From NCBI GenBank assembly GCA_964510205.1, contig CAZEBW010000001.1:62001-126000 (forward strand): a DNA stretch of 64,000 nt, given 5' to 3'. This DNA comes from CAZEBW01 sp964510205. GTDB lineage: Bacteria; Chloroflexota; Anaerolineae; VGOG01. A program made the position numbers and the translations under genes. Every line of letters starts with the position of its first letter. Positions within the stretch are counted from its first letter, which is position 1. Shown here piece after piece: positions 1 to 8,754 of this stretch. Below the pieces are notes generated by a model. That model was not told where the DNA came from, did not search any database, and worked only from the letters and a program-made list of their open reading frames with translations.

Positions 1-1397
<1,397 letters not shown>

Positions 1398-1406
1398 CAG
1401 GCGCTC

Positions 1407-1440
1407 AGACCCTTGGGGTTTTGGAAAACCCCAAGGGTCT
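1407..1440. repeat. Perfect 34-bp palindrome, AGACCC family (short form)
   Basis: Arms AGACCCTTGGGGTTTT and AAAACCCCAAGGGTCT (16 bp each) around a GG centre, between purH and hisD. Its ends match the 105-bp elements at 53202 and 57307. It could also act as a transcription terminator or mRNA-stabilising hairpin in the purH-hisD gap. Confidence 0.8.
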
Positions 1441-1457
1441 CACCGCGAGGAGGGATC

Positions 1458-2852
1458 ATGAAGGTCCGTCGTCTCAGCCAGATGACCACAGACGAGCTAG
1501 CCGCGTTGAAGAGGAGGGCGGGGCTGGACATTGAGGGGCTTATCCCCTCGGTGAAGCCCATCGTCGAGGACGTGAGGGGTCGCGGCGACGCCGCGCTCAT
1601 CGAGTACACCGCCCGCTTCGACGGCGCGCGTCTCTCTGCTGCAGAGCTCAAAGTCTCCCAGGAGGAGATCAAACGGGCCTACGAGCAGGTTAGCCCCGAG
1701 ACCCTGGACGCCTTTCGGCAGTCGGCGCGAAACGTCCGACGGTTTCAGGAACAGAGCTTGCCCCAGGGGCCTGCCCTGAGCGGAGCCGAAGGGATGTGGC
1801 TGATGGAAATCGTCGAAGGGGTGCTGGTGGGGCAGCGGGTCACGCCCATCGAGTCGGTGGGCCTGTACGTCCCCGGCGGCAAAGGCGATTTCCCGTCGGT
1901 GATGCTGATGCTGGGGATCTGCGCCCAGGTGGCGGGGGTGAGGAAAATCGTGGCCTGCACCCCTCCTAGCCCCCCCTCGGTCCCCCCCAATTCTGGGGGG
2001 GAGGTTCTAACTCCCACAGTGGGCGTCAACAGCGGAACGCTGGTGGCCGCCGACCTGGCTGGCGTGACGGAGATTTACAAGGTTGGCGGGGCTCAGGCCA
2101 TCGCGGCCCTAGCCTTCGGCGCCGAGACCGTGCCCAGGGTGGACAAGATCGTGGGGCCGGGCGGCCCCTACGTGGTGGCGGCCAAGCAACTGGTGGCCGG
2201 GGTCGTGGACGTGGGCACGGTGGCCGGGCCGAGCGAGGCCATCGTCCTGGCCGACGAGGAGGCCGATCCCCAGAACGCGGCGCTGGACCTGCTGGTCCAG
2301 GCGGAGCACGGCGAAGACGCGGCCTCCCTGCTGGTTACTCACAGTCCGGAGCTGATTGACCGCGTCCAAGAAGCTCTGGCCGAGCTGCTCGCTGAACTGC
2401 CCGATGAGCGGCGGCGGATCTGCGAGACCGTGCTGTCCCGGTACGGCGGCGCCCTCCTGACCGAATCCCTGGCCCAGAGCATCGAGTTCGCCAACGATTA
2501 CGCCCCGGAGCACTTGCAATTGGCCGTCCAGAATCCCCTGGCGGTGCTGCCGCGCATACGCCACGCCGGCACGATCCTGTTGGGCCAGCGGACGACGTTC
2601 ACTTTCGGCGACTTCTCCCTGGGGCCGACCAACGTCATCCCCACCGGCGGCTTCGCCAGGGTTCAGTCCCCCGTGTCTGTCCACGACTTCCTGAAACACA
2701 ACTCCGTGTGCTACGTCCTCGACCGCGCCGGCTTCGATGCCCTGGCCGACGGCAGCGCAGCCTTCGCCGAGTACGAGGGCTTCCCTGCCCATGCCCTGGC
2801 GGTGCGAAAGAGAAGAGATGCAGCAACGAGGCACCGAGGCGATGAGAAATGA
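1458..2852 (+). CDS. hisD: Histidinol dehydrogenase
   Basis: Oxidises L-histidinol to L-histidine with two NAD in the last two steps of histidine synthesis. The 464-residue product has GLYVPGG, the VGGAQAIAALAFG block, AGPSEAIVLAD, the AEHGEDA segment, DYAPEHLQL and GPTNVIPTGG, covering the whole family. The ATG at 1458 is chosen because AGGAGGGA lies directly upstream; longer readings run into the 1407-1440 palindrome. Two in-frame insertions are visible: PALSGAEG (about 1770-1795) and the palindrome-derived PPSVPPNSGGE (about 1971-2005). Both sit in loops beside conserved blocks. No other his genes are near, so histidine genes appear dispersed. Confidence 0.96.
   Translation: MKVRRLSQMTTDELAALKRRAGLDIEGLIPSVKPIVEDVRGRGDAALIEYTARFDGARLSAAELKVSQEEIKRAYEQVSPETLDAFRQSARNVRRFQEQSLPQGPALSGAEGMWLMEIVEGVLVGQRVTPIESVGLYVPGGKGDFPSVMLMLGICAQVAGVRKIVACTPPSPPSVPPNSGGEVLTPTVGVNSGTLVAADLAGVTEIYKVGGAQAIAALAFGAETVPRVDKIVGPGGPYVVAAKQLVAGVVDVGTVAGPSEAIVLADEEADPQNAALDLLVQAEHGEDAASLLVTHSPELIDRVQEALAELLAELPDERRRICETVLSRYGGALLTESLAQSIEFANDYAPEHLQLAVQNPLAVLPRIRHAGTILLGQRTTFTFGDFSLGPTNVIPTGGFARVQSPVSVHDFLKHNSVCYVLDRAGFDALADGSAAFAEYEGFPAHALAVRKRRDAATRHRGDEK
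1971..2005. repeat. GC-rich palindrome inserted in hisD (copy 2 of 5)
   Basis: Core TCCCCCCCAATTCTGGGGGG, translated as PSVPPNSGGE between VRKIVACT and the VAADLAGV block of HisD. It has the same architecture as the purH copy. Confidence 0.78.
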
Positions 2853-2866
2853 GGGCTTACCGTTCG

Positions 2867-2895
2867 TTGCCAAGAATCCTGAAAGCTGGTATAAT
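2867..2895 (+). promoter_or_regulatory. Sigma-70-type promoter of argS
   Basis: TTGCCA (2867-2872), 17-bp spacer, TATAAT (2890-2895). Transcription would start near 2902, about 20 nt before the argS ATG. Confidence 0.75.
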
Positions 2896-2924
2896 GGGGA
2901 AAATACGGCGAGAGAGGATGAACG

Positions 2925-4616
2925 ATGATCAAGCATGAGATTATCAAGTTGATCCAAGAAGCGATTGTGGCTGCTCAAGAAAAGGGTGATCTGCCCTCTT
3001 TCATTGTGCCCGAAATCCCCTTGGAGCACCCCAAGCAGGCTGAGTACGGCGACTACGCCACGCCCGTCTGCCTGCAACTGGCCAACCTGGCCCGCATGGC
3101 TCCCTTCAAAATCGCCAACCTAGTCGTCGAGCATCTGCCTGACACCGACTATTTGGGCCAGGTCGAGGTGGCTCATCCGGGCTTCATCAACTTCACCTTG
3201 GATGATACCTGGCTGACGCAGCAGGTGGGGACGATCTTGGCCGCTGGCGAGGACTATGGCAACATTGACATCGGCCACGGCCAAAAGGTGCAGGTAGAGT
3301 ACGGCAGCGCCAACCCCACCGGCCCGTTGCACGTGGGCAGCGGGCGCAACGTGGTGTTGGGCGACAGCCTGGCCAACGTGCTGGCGGCGGCGGGTTACGA
3401 CGTCCAGCGGGAGTACTACGTCAACGACGCGGGTTCCCAGATGCGCCTTTTCAATGAGACCCTCTACGCTCGCTATGCCCAGGCCCTCGGCTGCGAGGGT
3501 CCAATCCCCGAAAAAGGCTACCACGGATCGTACATGGTCGAGTGGGCCACGGAGATCGCCGAAGAAGAGGGCGACAAGTACTTGAACATGCCCCACGCCG
3601 AGGCGGTGACGGCCATCGGTAAAGTGGGGCTGGCCAAGGCGCTGGACTGCATTAAAGAAGACGTGGAGCTACTGGGCATCCATTACGACCGCTGGTACTC
3701 GGAGCAGAGCCTCTACGACGACAGCTACTTCGCCAAGATCATGACCATTTTGCGCCAGGGCGGGCACATCGCCGAGCGAGAGGGGGCAATCTGGTTCACG
3801 GCCACTGAATTGGGTGGAGACAAGGACGAGGTGATTATTCGTTCCGATGGCGAGCCTGGCTACTTCGCGTCGGACATCGCCTATCACTACAACAAGTTTG
3901 TGGCGCGGGGCTTCGATTGGGTCATCAATATCTGGGGCGCGGACCATCAGGGCCACGTCCCTCGGATGAAGGCCATGATGCGCGCATTGGGGCTGGACCC
4001 GGAGGCCCTGACCCTGATCATCTATCAGTTGGTCACCCTCAAGCGCAGCGGCGAGGTGGTGCGGCTTTCCAGACGCACGGGCGACATCATCACCCTGCGG
4101 GAGGTCATCGAGGACGTGGGACCCGATGCGGTGCGTTTCTTCCTCCTGGCCCGCGCCGCCGACAGCCAGATGGACTTCGACCTGGACCTGGCCGTGGAGC
4201 AGTCGTCCGAGAATCCGGTCTACTACGTCCAGTACGGCCATGCCCGCATCGCCAGCATCCTGCGCTACGCCGAGGAGCGGGTTCCCAATCCTTCGGCTAC
4301 GCTCAAGACAAGTTTCGCCGATGGCGATGTATCGCTGCTGCAGCACCCAGCGGAACTGGCCCTCGTCCGCCACATGCTGCTGTTGCCAGAGGTGGTGGAG
4401 AAGGCAGCCGAGAACCTGGCGCCCCACCATCTAACCTATTACGCGCAGGAATTGGCCAGCGCCTTTCACTCTTTCTACAAAGAGTGCCGCGTCGTCTCCT
4501 CCGACCCCGCCGACGCCGAGTTGAACAAAGCTCGCCTCAAGTTGGTCTCGGCGGCCAAGATCGTGCTGGCCAACACGCTGAGACTGATGGGGATGACTGC
4601 GCCAGAAAGGATGTGA
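2925..4616 (+). CDS. argS: Arginyl-tRNA synthetase
   Basis: Class I aminoacyl-tRNA synthetase charging tRNA-Arg. The 563-residue product starts with the ArgS-specific N-terminal domain (about 1-110), followed by the ATP-binding HIGH-type motif GPLHVGSGRN near residue 130. Further on are the Rossmann-fold GADHQGHVPRM block, a degenerate KMSK-like loop RLSRRTGDIITL, and the all-alpha anticodon domain ending with the typical RLMGMTAPERM. The segment PSATLKT at about 4290-4320 contains the dispersed repeat CTTCGGCTACGCTCAAGACA in frame, in the variable linker before the anticodon domain. It has its own promoter, and a toxin-antitoxin pair follows three bases after the stop. Confidence 0.96.
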   Translation: MIKHEIIKLIQEAIVAAQEKGDLPSFIVPEIPLEHPKQAEYGDYATPVCLQLANLARMAPFKIANLVVEHLPDTDYLGQVEVAHPGFINFTLDDTWLTQQVGTILAAGEDYGNIDIGHGQKVQVEYGSANPTGPLHVGSGRNVVLGDSLANVLAAAGYDVQREYYVNDAGSQMRLFNETLYARYAQALGCEGPIPEKGYHGSYMVEWATEIAEEEGDKYLNMPHAEAVTAIGKVGLAKALDCIKEDVELLGIHYDRWYSEQSLYDDSYFAKIMTILRQGGHIAEREGAIWFTATELGGDKDEVIIRSDGEPGYFASDIAYHYNKFVARGFDWVINIWGADHQGHVPRMKAMMRALGLDPEALTLIIYQLVTLKRSGEVVRLSRRTGDIITLREVIEDVGPDAVRFFLLARAADSQMDFDLDLAVEQSSENPVYYVQYGHARIASILRYAEERVPNPSATLKTSFADGDVSLLQHPAELALVRHMLLLPEVVEKAAENLAPHHLTYYAQELASAFHSFYKECRVVSSDPADAELNKARLKLVSAAKIVLANTLRLMGMTAPERM

Positions 4617-4618
4617 TT

Positions 4619-4885
4619 ATGGAACGGACAATTGCGATGCAAATCCCACGCCAATGGCTGGAGGGGGTATCAGAGGAACAGATTACCATGCAGCAAATCT
4701 TTCGGCTGGGGCTCTATCAGTACAAAGTGGAGCGTGCTTTGACTCTCTATCGTGACGGTGTTGGCTCCCTGGGCTACATCGCCGAACAACTCGGGCTGTC
4801 CAAGCGAGACTTGATCCGAGAGGCCCGGATGCGGGGCATCGAGCCGGATTTCTCTGAAGAGACAGTACGAGAGGAACTGGCTTGA
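4619..4885 (+). CDS. UPF0175-family small HTH protein, probable antitoxin
   Basis: An 88-residue protein with a YRDGVGSLGYIAEQLGLSKRD helix-turn-helix core and the RGIEPDFSEETVREEL tail typical of UPF0175. Members commonly precede DUF3368 PIN-like genes and are thought to be antitoxins. The ATG at 4619 lies three bases after the argS stop, and the stop overlaps the next start (TGATG), so the pair is translationally coupled. Function is assigned by family and context only. Confidence 0.8.
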   Translation: MERTIAMQIPRQWLEGVSEEQITMQQIFRLGLYQYKVERALTLYRDGVGSLGYIAEQLGLSKRDLIREARMRGIEPDFSEETVREELA

Positions 4886-5389
4886 TGTCCCAGGCTGTCG
4901 TCGCTGATGCCGGACCATTGATGGTCCTCGCCAAGCTGAACCTGCTCCATCTGCTCAAGCAGCTCTACGGGCAAGTGCAGTTCCCTCGCTCGGTCTACGA
5001 AGAAGGTCGTCGAGGGGATACAGCGGGGCTTTGAGGATGCCAGCACGCTTCAGTGGTTCCTTAGGCAAGAGGGTTGGAAGCCGACTGAGGTCAAGGACGT
5101 GCCAGATGACCTGGCCTCCCTGCATCTCGACCGGGGCGAGCGGGAGAGCATCGCTCTGGCCCTCGCCCTGCACGGCCTGCTCTTGATTGACGAGGAGCGG
5201 GGGCGGAAAGAGGCTCGTCGGCGCGGGGTGACGGTGCGGGGGACGTTGGGCGTGCTCATTCAGGCCTATCGTTCTGGTCTCATTACTGCCGACCAACTGC
5301 GCTTGTACTTTGGCCAGATTGAGGAACGGACGGACATCTGGATTAGCCCAGCTCTGTGTCGTCGCCTGCTACAGGAGGCGTTGGGCTAG
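4885..5389 (+). pseudogene. DUF3368 PIN-like toxin, frameshifted
   Basis: The frame from the ATG at 4885 gives VVADAGPLMVLAKLNLL and VQFPRSVYEE, the start of DUF3368 with its first acidic residue, then stops at about 5033. The downstream part continues in another frame as VVEGIQRGFEDASTLQW, followed by LHLDRGERESIALALALHG, LLIDEERGRKEARRRGV and TGTLGVL-like RGTLGVLIQAY, all family motifs. Removing one G near 5003-5007 (GAAGAAGGTCG) would restore a protein of about 167 residues. It is either a recently inactivated toxin or a sequencing error. The intact antitoxin next to a broken toxin is a plausible biological state. Confidence 0.78.
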
Positions 5390-5402
5390 ACGATCTAAGG
5401 CC

Positions 5403-5972
5403 ATGGATTCGAGGGACGCGAGAGAAACATTAGGGGATGCAGAGCAGCAGAAAGCGAAGCCCATCGCGCTGGTCCCCGTCGGCCAGGTGGACGAAGCCAT
5501 CCTGACCGCCATTAGCCAGGGGCTCTGGGAGGTTTTCGGTCGGGACTGCATGATCGCTGCTGCTTTGCCTCATCCTGATTACGCTCACGACCCACGGCGG
5601 GGCCAATATCTCGCCGATGACATTTTGGCCCAATTGAGCCGCCTGGATCTTGACGCCGAGAGATGGCTGGGCGTGGCGGATCTGGACTTATACACGCCGG
5701 GCCTAAACTTCGTCTTCGGCCAAGCGCGGATGGGCGGGCCGGCGGCCTTGATCGCCCTCCCCCGCTTGCGGCAGGGCTTCTACGGCCTGCCCGACGACGA
5801 GGCCCTGTTCCACCAGCGGGCAATCAAAGAGGCGGTGCACGAGTTGGGACACACCTACGGCCTGAGCCACTGCCGCAGCCCGCGCTGCGTGATGTGCTTT
5901 TCCAATTCCCTGCGCGACGTAGACAAAAAGGGGCGCGGCTTCTGTTCCTCGTGCCGTAAGAGGTTGCCATAG
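5403..5972 (+). CDS. amzA: Archaemetzincin-family zinc metalloprotease
   Basis: A 189-residue soluble protein. The zinc site HELGHTYGLSHC (about residues 144-155) is followed by CVMCFSNSL and FCSSC, giving the extended archaemetzincin signature with a second, four-cysteine zinc site. There is no signal peptide, so it should be cytosolic; substrates are unknown for the family. The start ATG at 5403 lies 13 bases after the toxin remnant. The next feature is tRNA-Val with its own promoter. Archaemetzincins are mainly archaeal and patchy in bacteria, which suggests transfer at some time. The family call is secure; the physiological role is not known. Confidence 0.88.
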   Translation: MDSRDARETLGDAEQQKAKPIALVPVGQVDEAILTAISQGLWEVFGRDCMIAAALPHPDYAHDPRRGQYLADDILAQLSRLDLDAERWLGVADLDLYTPGLNFVFGQARMGGPAALIALPRLRQGFYGLPDDEALFHQRAIKEAVHELGHTYGLSHCRSPRCVMCFSNSLRDVDKKGRGFCSSCRKRLP

Positions 5973-6036
5973 CCTCGCTGTCACCTGACAAGGCGCATCC
6001 CAGTCCGTTAAAATCCTCCAGTCCGTTGTTCCTCGT

Positions 6037-6065
6037 TTGACAACTCCACCTATCTGAAGTATAAT
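6037..6065 (+). promoter_or_regulatory. Promoter of tRNA-Val
   Basis: TTGACA (6037-6042), 17-bp spacer, TATAAT (6060-6065), a full consensus match. It ends 10 bases before the tRNA. Confidence 0.85.
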
Positions 6066-6075
6066 CCAAGCTGAA

Positions 6076-6149
6076 GGGCGAATAGCTCAGCTGGATAGAG
6101 CGCTTCCCTTACAAGGAAGAGGCCACAGGTTCAAGTCCTGTTTCGCCCA
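6076..6149 (+). tRNA. tRNA-Val (anticodon TAC)
   Basis: Acceptor arms GGGCGAA and TTCGCCC pair perfectly. The D-arm AGCTCAGCTGGATAGAGC, anticodon stem CTTCC/GGAAG with loop CTTACAA (anticodon UAC, reads GUA) and T-arm with GTTCAAGTCC are all present. CCA is not fully encoded (ACC then T), so the end is added after transcription. Confidence 0.95.
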
Positions 6150-6174
6150 CCTGGATAGGCAACAGCCCTCAAAA

Positions 6175-6229
6175 CAAAAGGTTCTGGCCAATGCCAGTGA
6201 AGTATACTGGCGTCCGCCAGAACCTTTTG
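6175..6229. terminator. Bidirectional terminator-like inverted repeat
   Basis: Perfect 14-bp arms CAAAAGGTTCTGGC and GCCAGAACCTTTTG, with an inner CCAGT...ACTGG hairpin. It sits between tRNA-Val (plus) and the converging glycine operon. The arms end in a T-run on either strand, which fits termination of both. Confidence 0.6.
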
Positions 6230-6251
6230 CATTACGATCTACCCTCACCCA

Positions 6252-7253
6252 TCAAGCCTCCCGCGTCACCAGCACTTTCAACGTTCCGGGCCGGGCGGCG
6301 TGCTCGAAGGCGGTGAGTACCTCAGAGAGGGTGTAGCGAGCCTCGATCATAGGGGCAACCTTCACCAGCCCCCGCTCCAGCAGCCGCAGCGCAGGAGCGA
6401 ACGGCCCACAGCGCGAGCCGACCAGCGTGATCTCATCCACCACGGCCTCGGTCAGATTCGCATCGAGCGGTTCTTGGAACTTCCCCCCCAGGGTTGGGGG
6501 GGATTGAGGGGGGGCGTGATAAGTGGATTTCAGCACGATGGCGCCCCGGGGACGGACCAGTCGCCGCGCGGCTGCGTATCCTCCTGGATGACCGGTGGCT
6601 TCGACCACGACGTCGGCGCCTCCCTCAATGGCCGCATCGCTCACCGCCGTGGGGATGCCTTGCCGCGCCACGATCTCCAGTTTCTCCCGATGGTGTCCCA
6701 CCACGGTCAGATCGCAGCCACTGAGGGCCAACACCTGGGCGCAGAGCAGGCCCAGTTTGCCGTCGCCCACCACGACGACGCGGTCTGTAGGGCGCACGTG
6801 CATCTGCTGGACGATCTCACAAGCGGCGGCCAGCGGCTCAGTGAACACGGCGACCTCGTCTGAAACGCTGTCGGGCACCGCATGGAGATTGGCGATGGGC
6901 AGGGTCAGATACTCGGCGAAAGCGCCGTCGCGCCCCCGGATGCCCAGCGTGGTGCGATGGGGGCAATGGGTGGGCCGGTTGGCCCGGCAGGTCGGACAGT
7001 CGCCGCAGGCCGCGTTGATCTCGCCCACCACGCGGCGGCCCTCCCATGCCTCCGCGCCCGGCGCGCGCTCCACCACGCCCACGAACTCGTGGCCGGGAAC
7101 ACCCCGGAACTGGTGGTAGCCCTTCACCAGCTCCAGATCGGTGTTGCACACCCCGGCCACGTCCACGCGGATGAGCGCCTCACCTGACAGCGGCTCTGGC
7201 GTGGGGTAATCTTCCACCAACTTCAGCTTTTCATCAAGCAGCAGTGCACGCAA
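6252..7253 (-). CDS. Zinc-dependent alcohol dehydrogenase-like MDR protein
   Basis: Medium-chain dehydrogenase of 333 residues. It shows VAGVCNTDLELVKGYHQF with the catalytic Cys, GHEFVGVV with the zinc His/Glu, the structural-zinc loop CGDCPTCRANRPTHC, and a Rossmann motif VVVVGDGKLGLLCAQ. The substrate cannot be read from sequence; a sorbitol- or threonine-type dehydrogenase is possible. The start is taken as TTG at 7253 because GAAGGA lies just upstream and longer readings enter gcvPB. It is the last gene of the glycine operon, 13 bases after gcvPB. The palindrome-derived PPQSPPTLGGKFQE is inserted in the late Rossmann region. Confidence 0.85.
   Translation of the reverse strand: MRALLLDEKLKLVEDYPTPEPLSGEALIRVDVAGVCNTDLELVKGYHQFRGVPGHEFVGVVERAPGAEAWEGRRVVGEINAACGDCPTCRANRPTHCPHRTTLGIRGRDGAFAEYLTLPIANLHAVPDSVSDEVAVFTEPLAAACEIVQQMHVRPTDRVVVVGDGKLGLLCAQVLALSGCDLTVVGHHREKLEIVARQGIPTAVSDAAIEGGADVVVEATGHPGGYAAARRLVRPRGAIVLKSTYHAPPQSPPTLGGKFQEPLDANLTEAVVDEITLVGSRCGPFAPALRLLERGLVKVAPMIEARYTLSEVLTAFEHAARPGTLKVLVTREA
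6481..6516. repeat. GC-rich palindrome inserted in the ADH gene (copy 3 of 5)
   Basis: Core TTCCCCCCCAGGGTTGGGGG, followed by a G-rich tail. On the minus strand it is translated in frame as PPQSPPTLGGKF. Confidence 0.78.
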
Positions 7254-7266
7254 TGAAACACGTCCT

Positions 7267-8754
7267 TCAATCAGGCTTCCACCGCAACACCGGATGCCGA
7301 GCCGCTCTGACCTCGTCCAGGCGGGTGACCGGGGTGGTGTGAGGCGCCTGGTGCAGGAGGTCGGGATTCTCCTCCGCTTCTTCGGCAATCTTGAGCATGG
7401 CCTCGGCGAAGGCGTCCACGGTCTCTTTGCTCTCGGTCTCGGTGGGCTCGATCATCAGGGCCTCGGGCACGATGAGGGGGAAGTAGACAGTGGGTGGGTG
7501 AAAGCCGTAGTCCATCAACCGCTTGGCGATGTCCAGCGTGTGCACGTCGGGGGCCTGCGGCAGGGGACCCGACAGCACGAACTCGTGCATGCAGGTGCGG
7601 TCGTAGGGCAGCGGGTAGACCTCCCTGAGCTTGGCCAGCAGGTAGTTGGCGGCCAACACCGCGTCCTCGCTGACCTGCCTCAGGCCCTCGGCCCCCAGCA
7701 TCCTGATGTAGGCATAGGCCTTGACGAACACGCCGAAGTTGCCGTAGAAGGCTTTGACTCGACCGATAGAGGCTTCGGGCATCTCCAGGCGGTAAAGCTG
7801 GAGGTTGGAGGTTGGAGGTTGGAGGTTGGATATTGGGTATTGGATATTGGAGATTGGCGATTTTACTGCGATGGGGCCGGGGAGGTATTTTGCTAGTCGC
7901 TCCGAGGCGCCGACGGGACCAGAGCCAGGGCCGCCGCCGCCGTGGGGAGTGGAGAAGGTCTTGTGCAGGTTGTAGTGCAGCACGTCGAAGCCGAGGTCGC
8001 CGGGCTTGGCGATGCCCATCAAGGCATTCAAGTTGGCTCCATCGCCATACACCAAGCCGCCGCAGCCGTGGATGAGACCAGCTACCTCCAACACCTGCTC
8101 CTCGAACAGGCCCAGGGTGTTGGGATTGGTCAGCATCAGACCCACCACGGTGTCGTCGCACTGGGCGCGGAGCTCCTCCAGGTCCACATTGCCGCGCTGG
8201 TCGGATTTGATCTCCACCACCTGGTAGCCGCTCATGGCCGAGGAGGCGGGGTTGGTGCCGTGCGCTGAGTCGGGGATGAGGACTTTGGTGCGCCTGATGT
8301 CGCCGCGCTCCTGGTGGTAGGCCCGCATCATCAGAATGCCGGTAAACTCGCCGTGAGCTCCCGCCGCGGGCTGCAAGCTCACCGCAGCGAAGCCGCCGAT
8401 CTCCTTGAGATATTCCTGCAACTCGTACATGAGCCGCAAGTTGCCCTGGACGGTGCGGTGATCCTGGTAAGGATGGGTGCGCGTGAAGCCGGGCAGCTTG
8501 GCCGCCTCCTCGTTGACCTTGGGATTATATTTCATGGTACAGGAACCCAGGGGGTAGAAGCCGGTGTCCACGGCGTGGTTGAGCTGCGAGAGGCGGACGT
8601 AGTGGCGCATGAGGTCCACTTCGCTGACCTCGGGCAGGGGGAGGTCTTCGCGCAACAGCTCCTGCGGCAGCTTGGCCTCAGGCACGTCGAGCTGCGGCAG
8701 AAACACGGCCTTTCGGCCTGGCGAGCTGATCTCGAATATCAAAGACTCAGTCAT
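7267..8754 (-). CDS. gcvPB: Glycine dehydrogenase (decarboxylating) subunit 2
   Basis: C-terminal half of the two-subunit P-protein, which decarboxylates glycine and transfers aminomethyl to lipoyl-GcvH. The 495 residues include FYPLGSCTMKYNPK, the PLP lysine in YNLHKTFSTPHGGGGPGSGP, and the family C-terminal VDAFAEAMLKIAEEA. The start overlaps the gcvPA stop (ATGA), so the two subunits are coupled. Between PGPIAVK and YRLEMPEASIGRVKAFYG there is an extra loop made of ISNIQYP/ISNLQPP/TSNLQ, encoded by a 7-bp DNA array (7799-7858). No PLP or subunit-core motif is interrupted, so the enzyme should be active. Confidence 0.96.
   Translation of the reverse strand: MTESLIFEISSPGRKAVFLPQLDVPEAKLPQELLREDLPLPEVSEVDLMRHYVRLSQLNHAVDTGFYPLGSCTMKYNPKVNEEAAKLPGFTRTHPYQDHRTVQGNLRLMYELQEYLKEIGGFAAVSLQPAAGAHGEFTGILMMRAYHQERGDIRRTKVLIPDSAHGTNPASSAMSGYQVVEIKSDQRGNVDLEELRAQCDDTVVGLMLTNPNTLGLFEEQVLEVAGLIHGCGGLVYGDGANLNALMGIAKPGDLGFDVLHYNLHKTFSTPHGGGGPGSGPVGASERLAKYLPGPIAVKSPISNIQYPISNLQPPTSNLQLYRLEMPEASIGRVKAFYGNFGVFVKAYAYIRMLGAEGLRQVSEDAVLAANYLLAKLREVYPLPYDRTCMHEFVLSGPLPQAPDVHTLDIAKRLMDYGFHPPTVYFPLIVPEALMIEPTETESKETVDAFAEAMLKIAEEAEENPDLLHQAPHTTPVTRLDEVRAARHPVLRWKPD
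7799..7858. repeat. Heptad tandem array inside gcvPB
   Basis: Eight 7-bp units of the form TTGGAGG / TTGGATA / TTGGGTA / TTGGAGA. Three units equal seven codons, giving the repeated peptide ISNLQxP in GcvPB. Confidence 0.85.

Noticed and set aside
7799..7858. Heptad array considered as a CRISPR
   Set aside because: Units are 7 bp without spacers and are translated; no cas genes are in the window.
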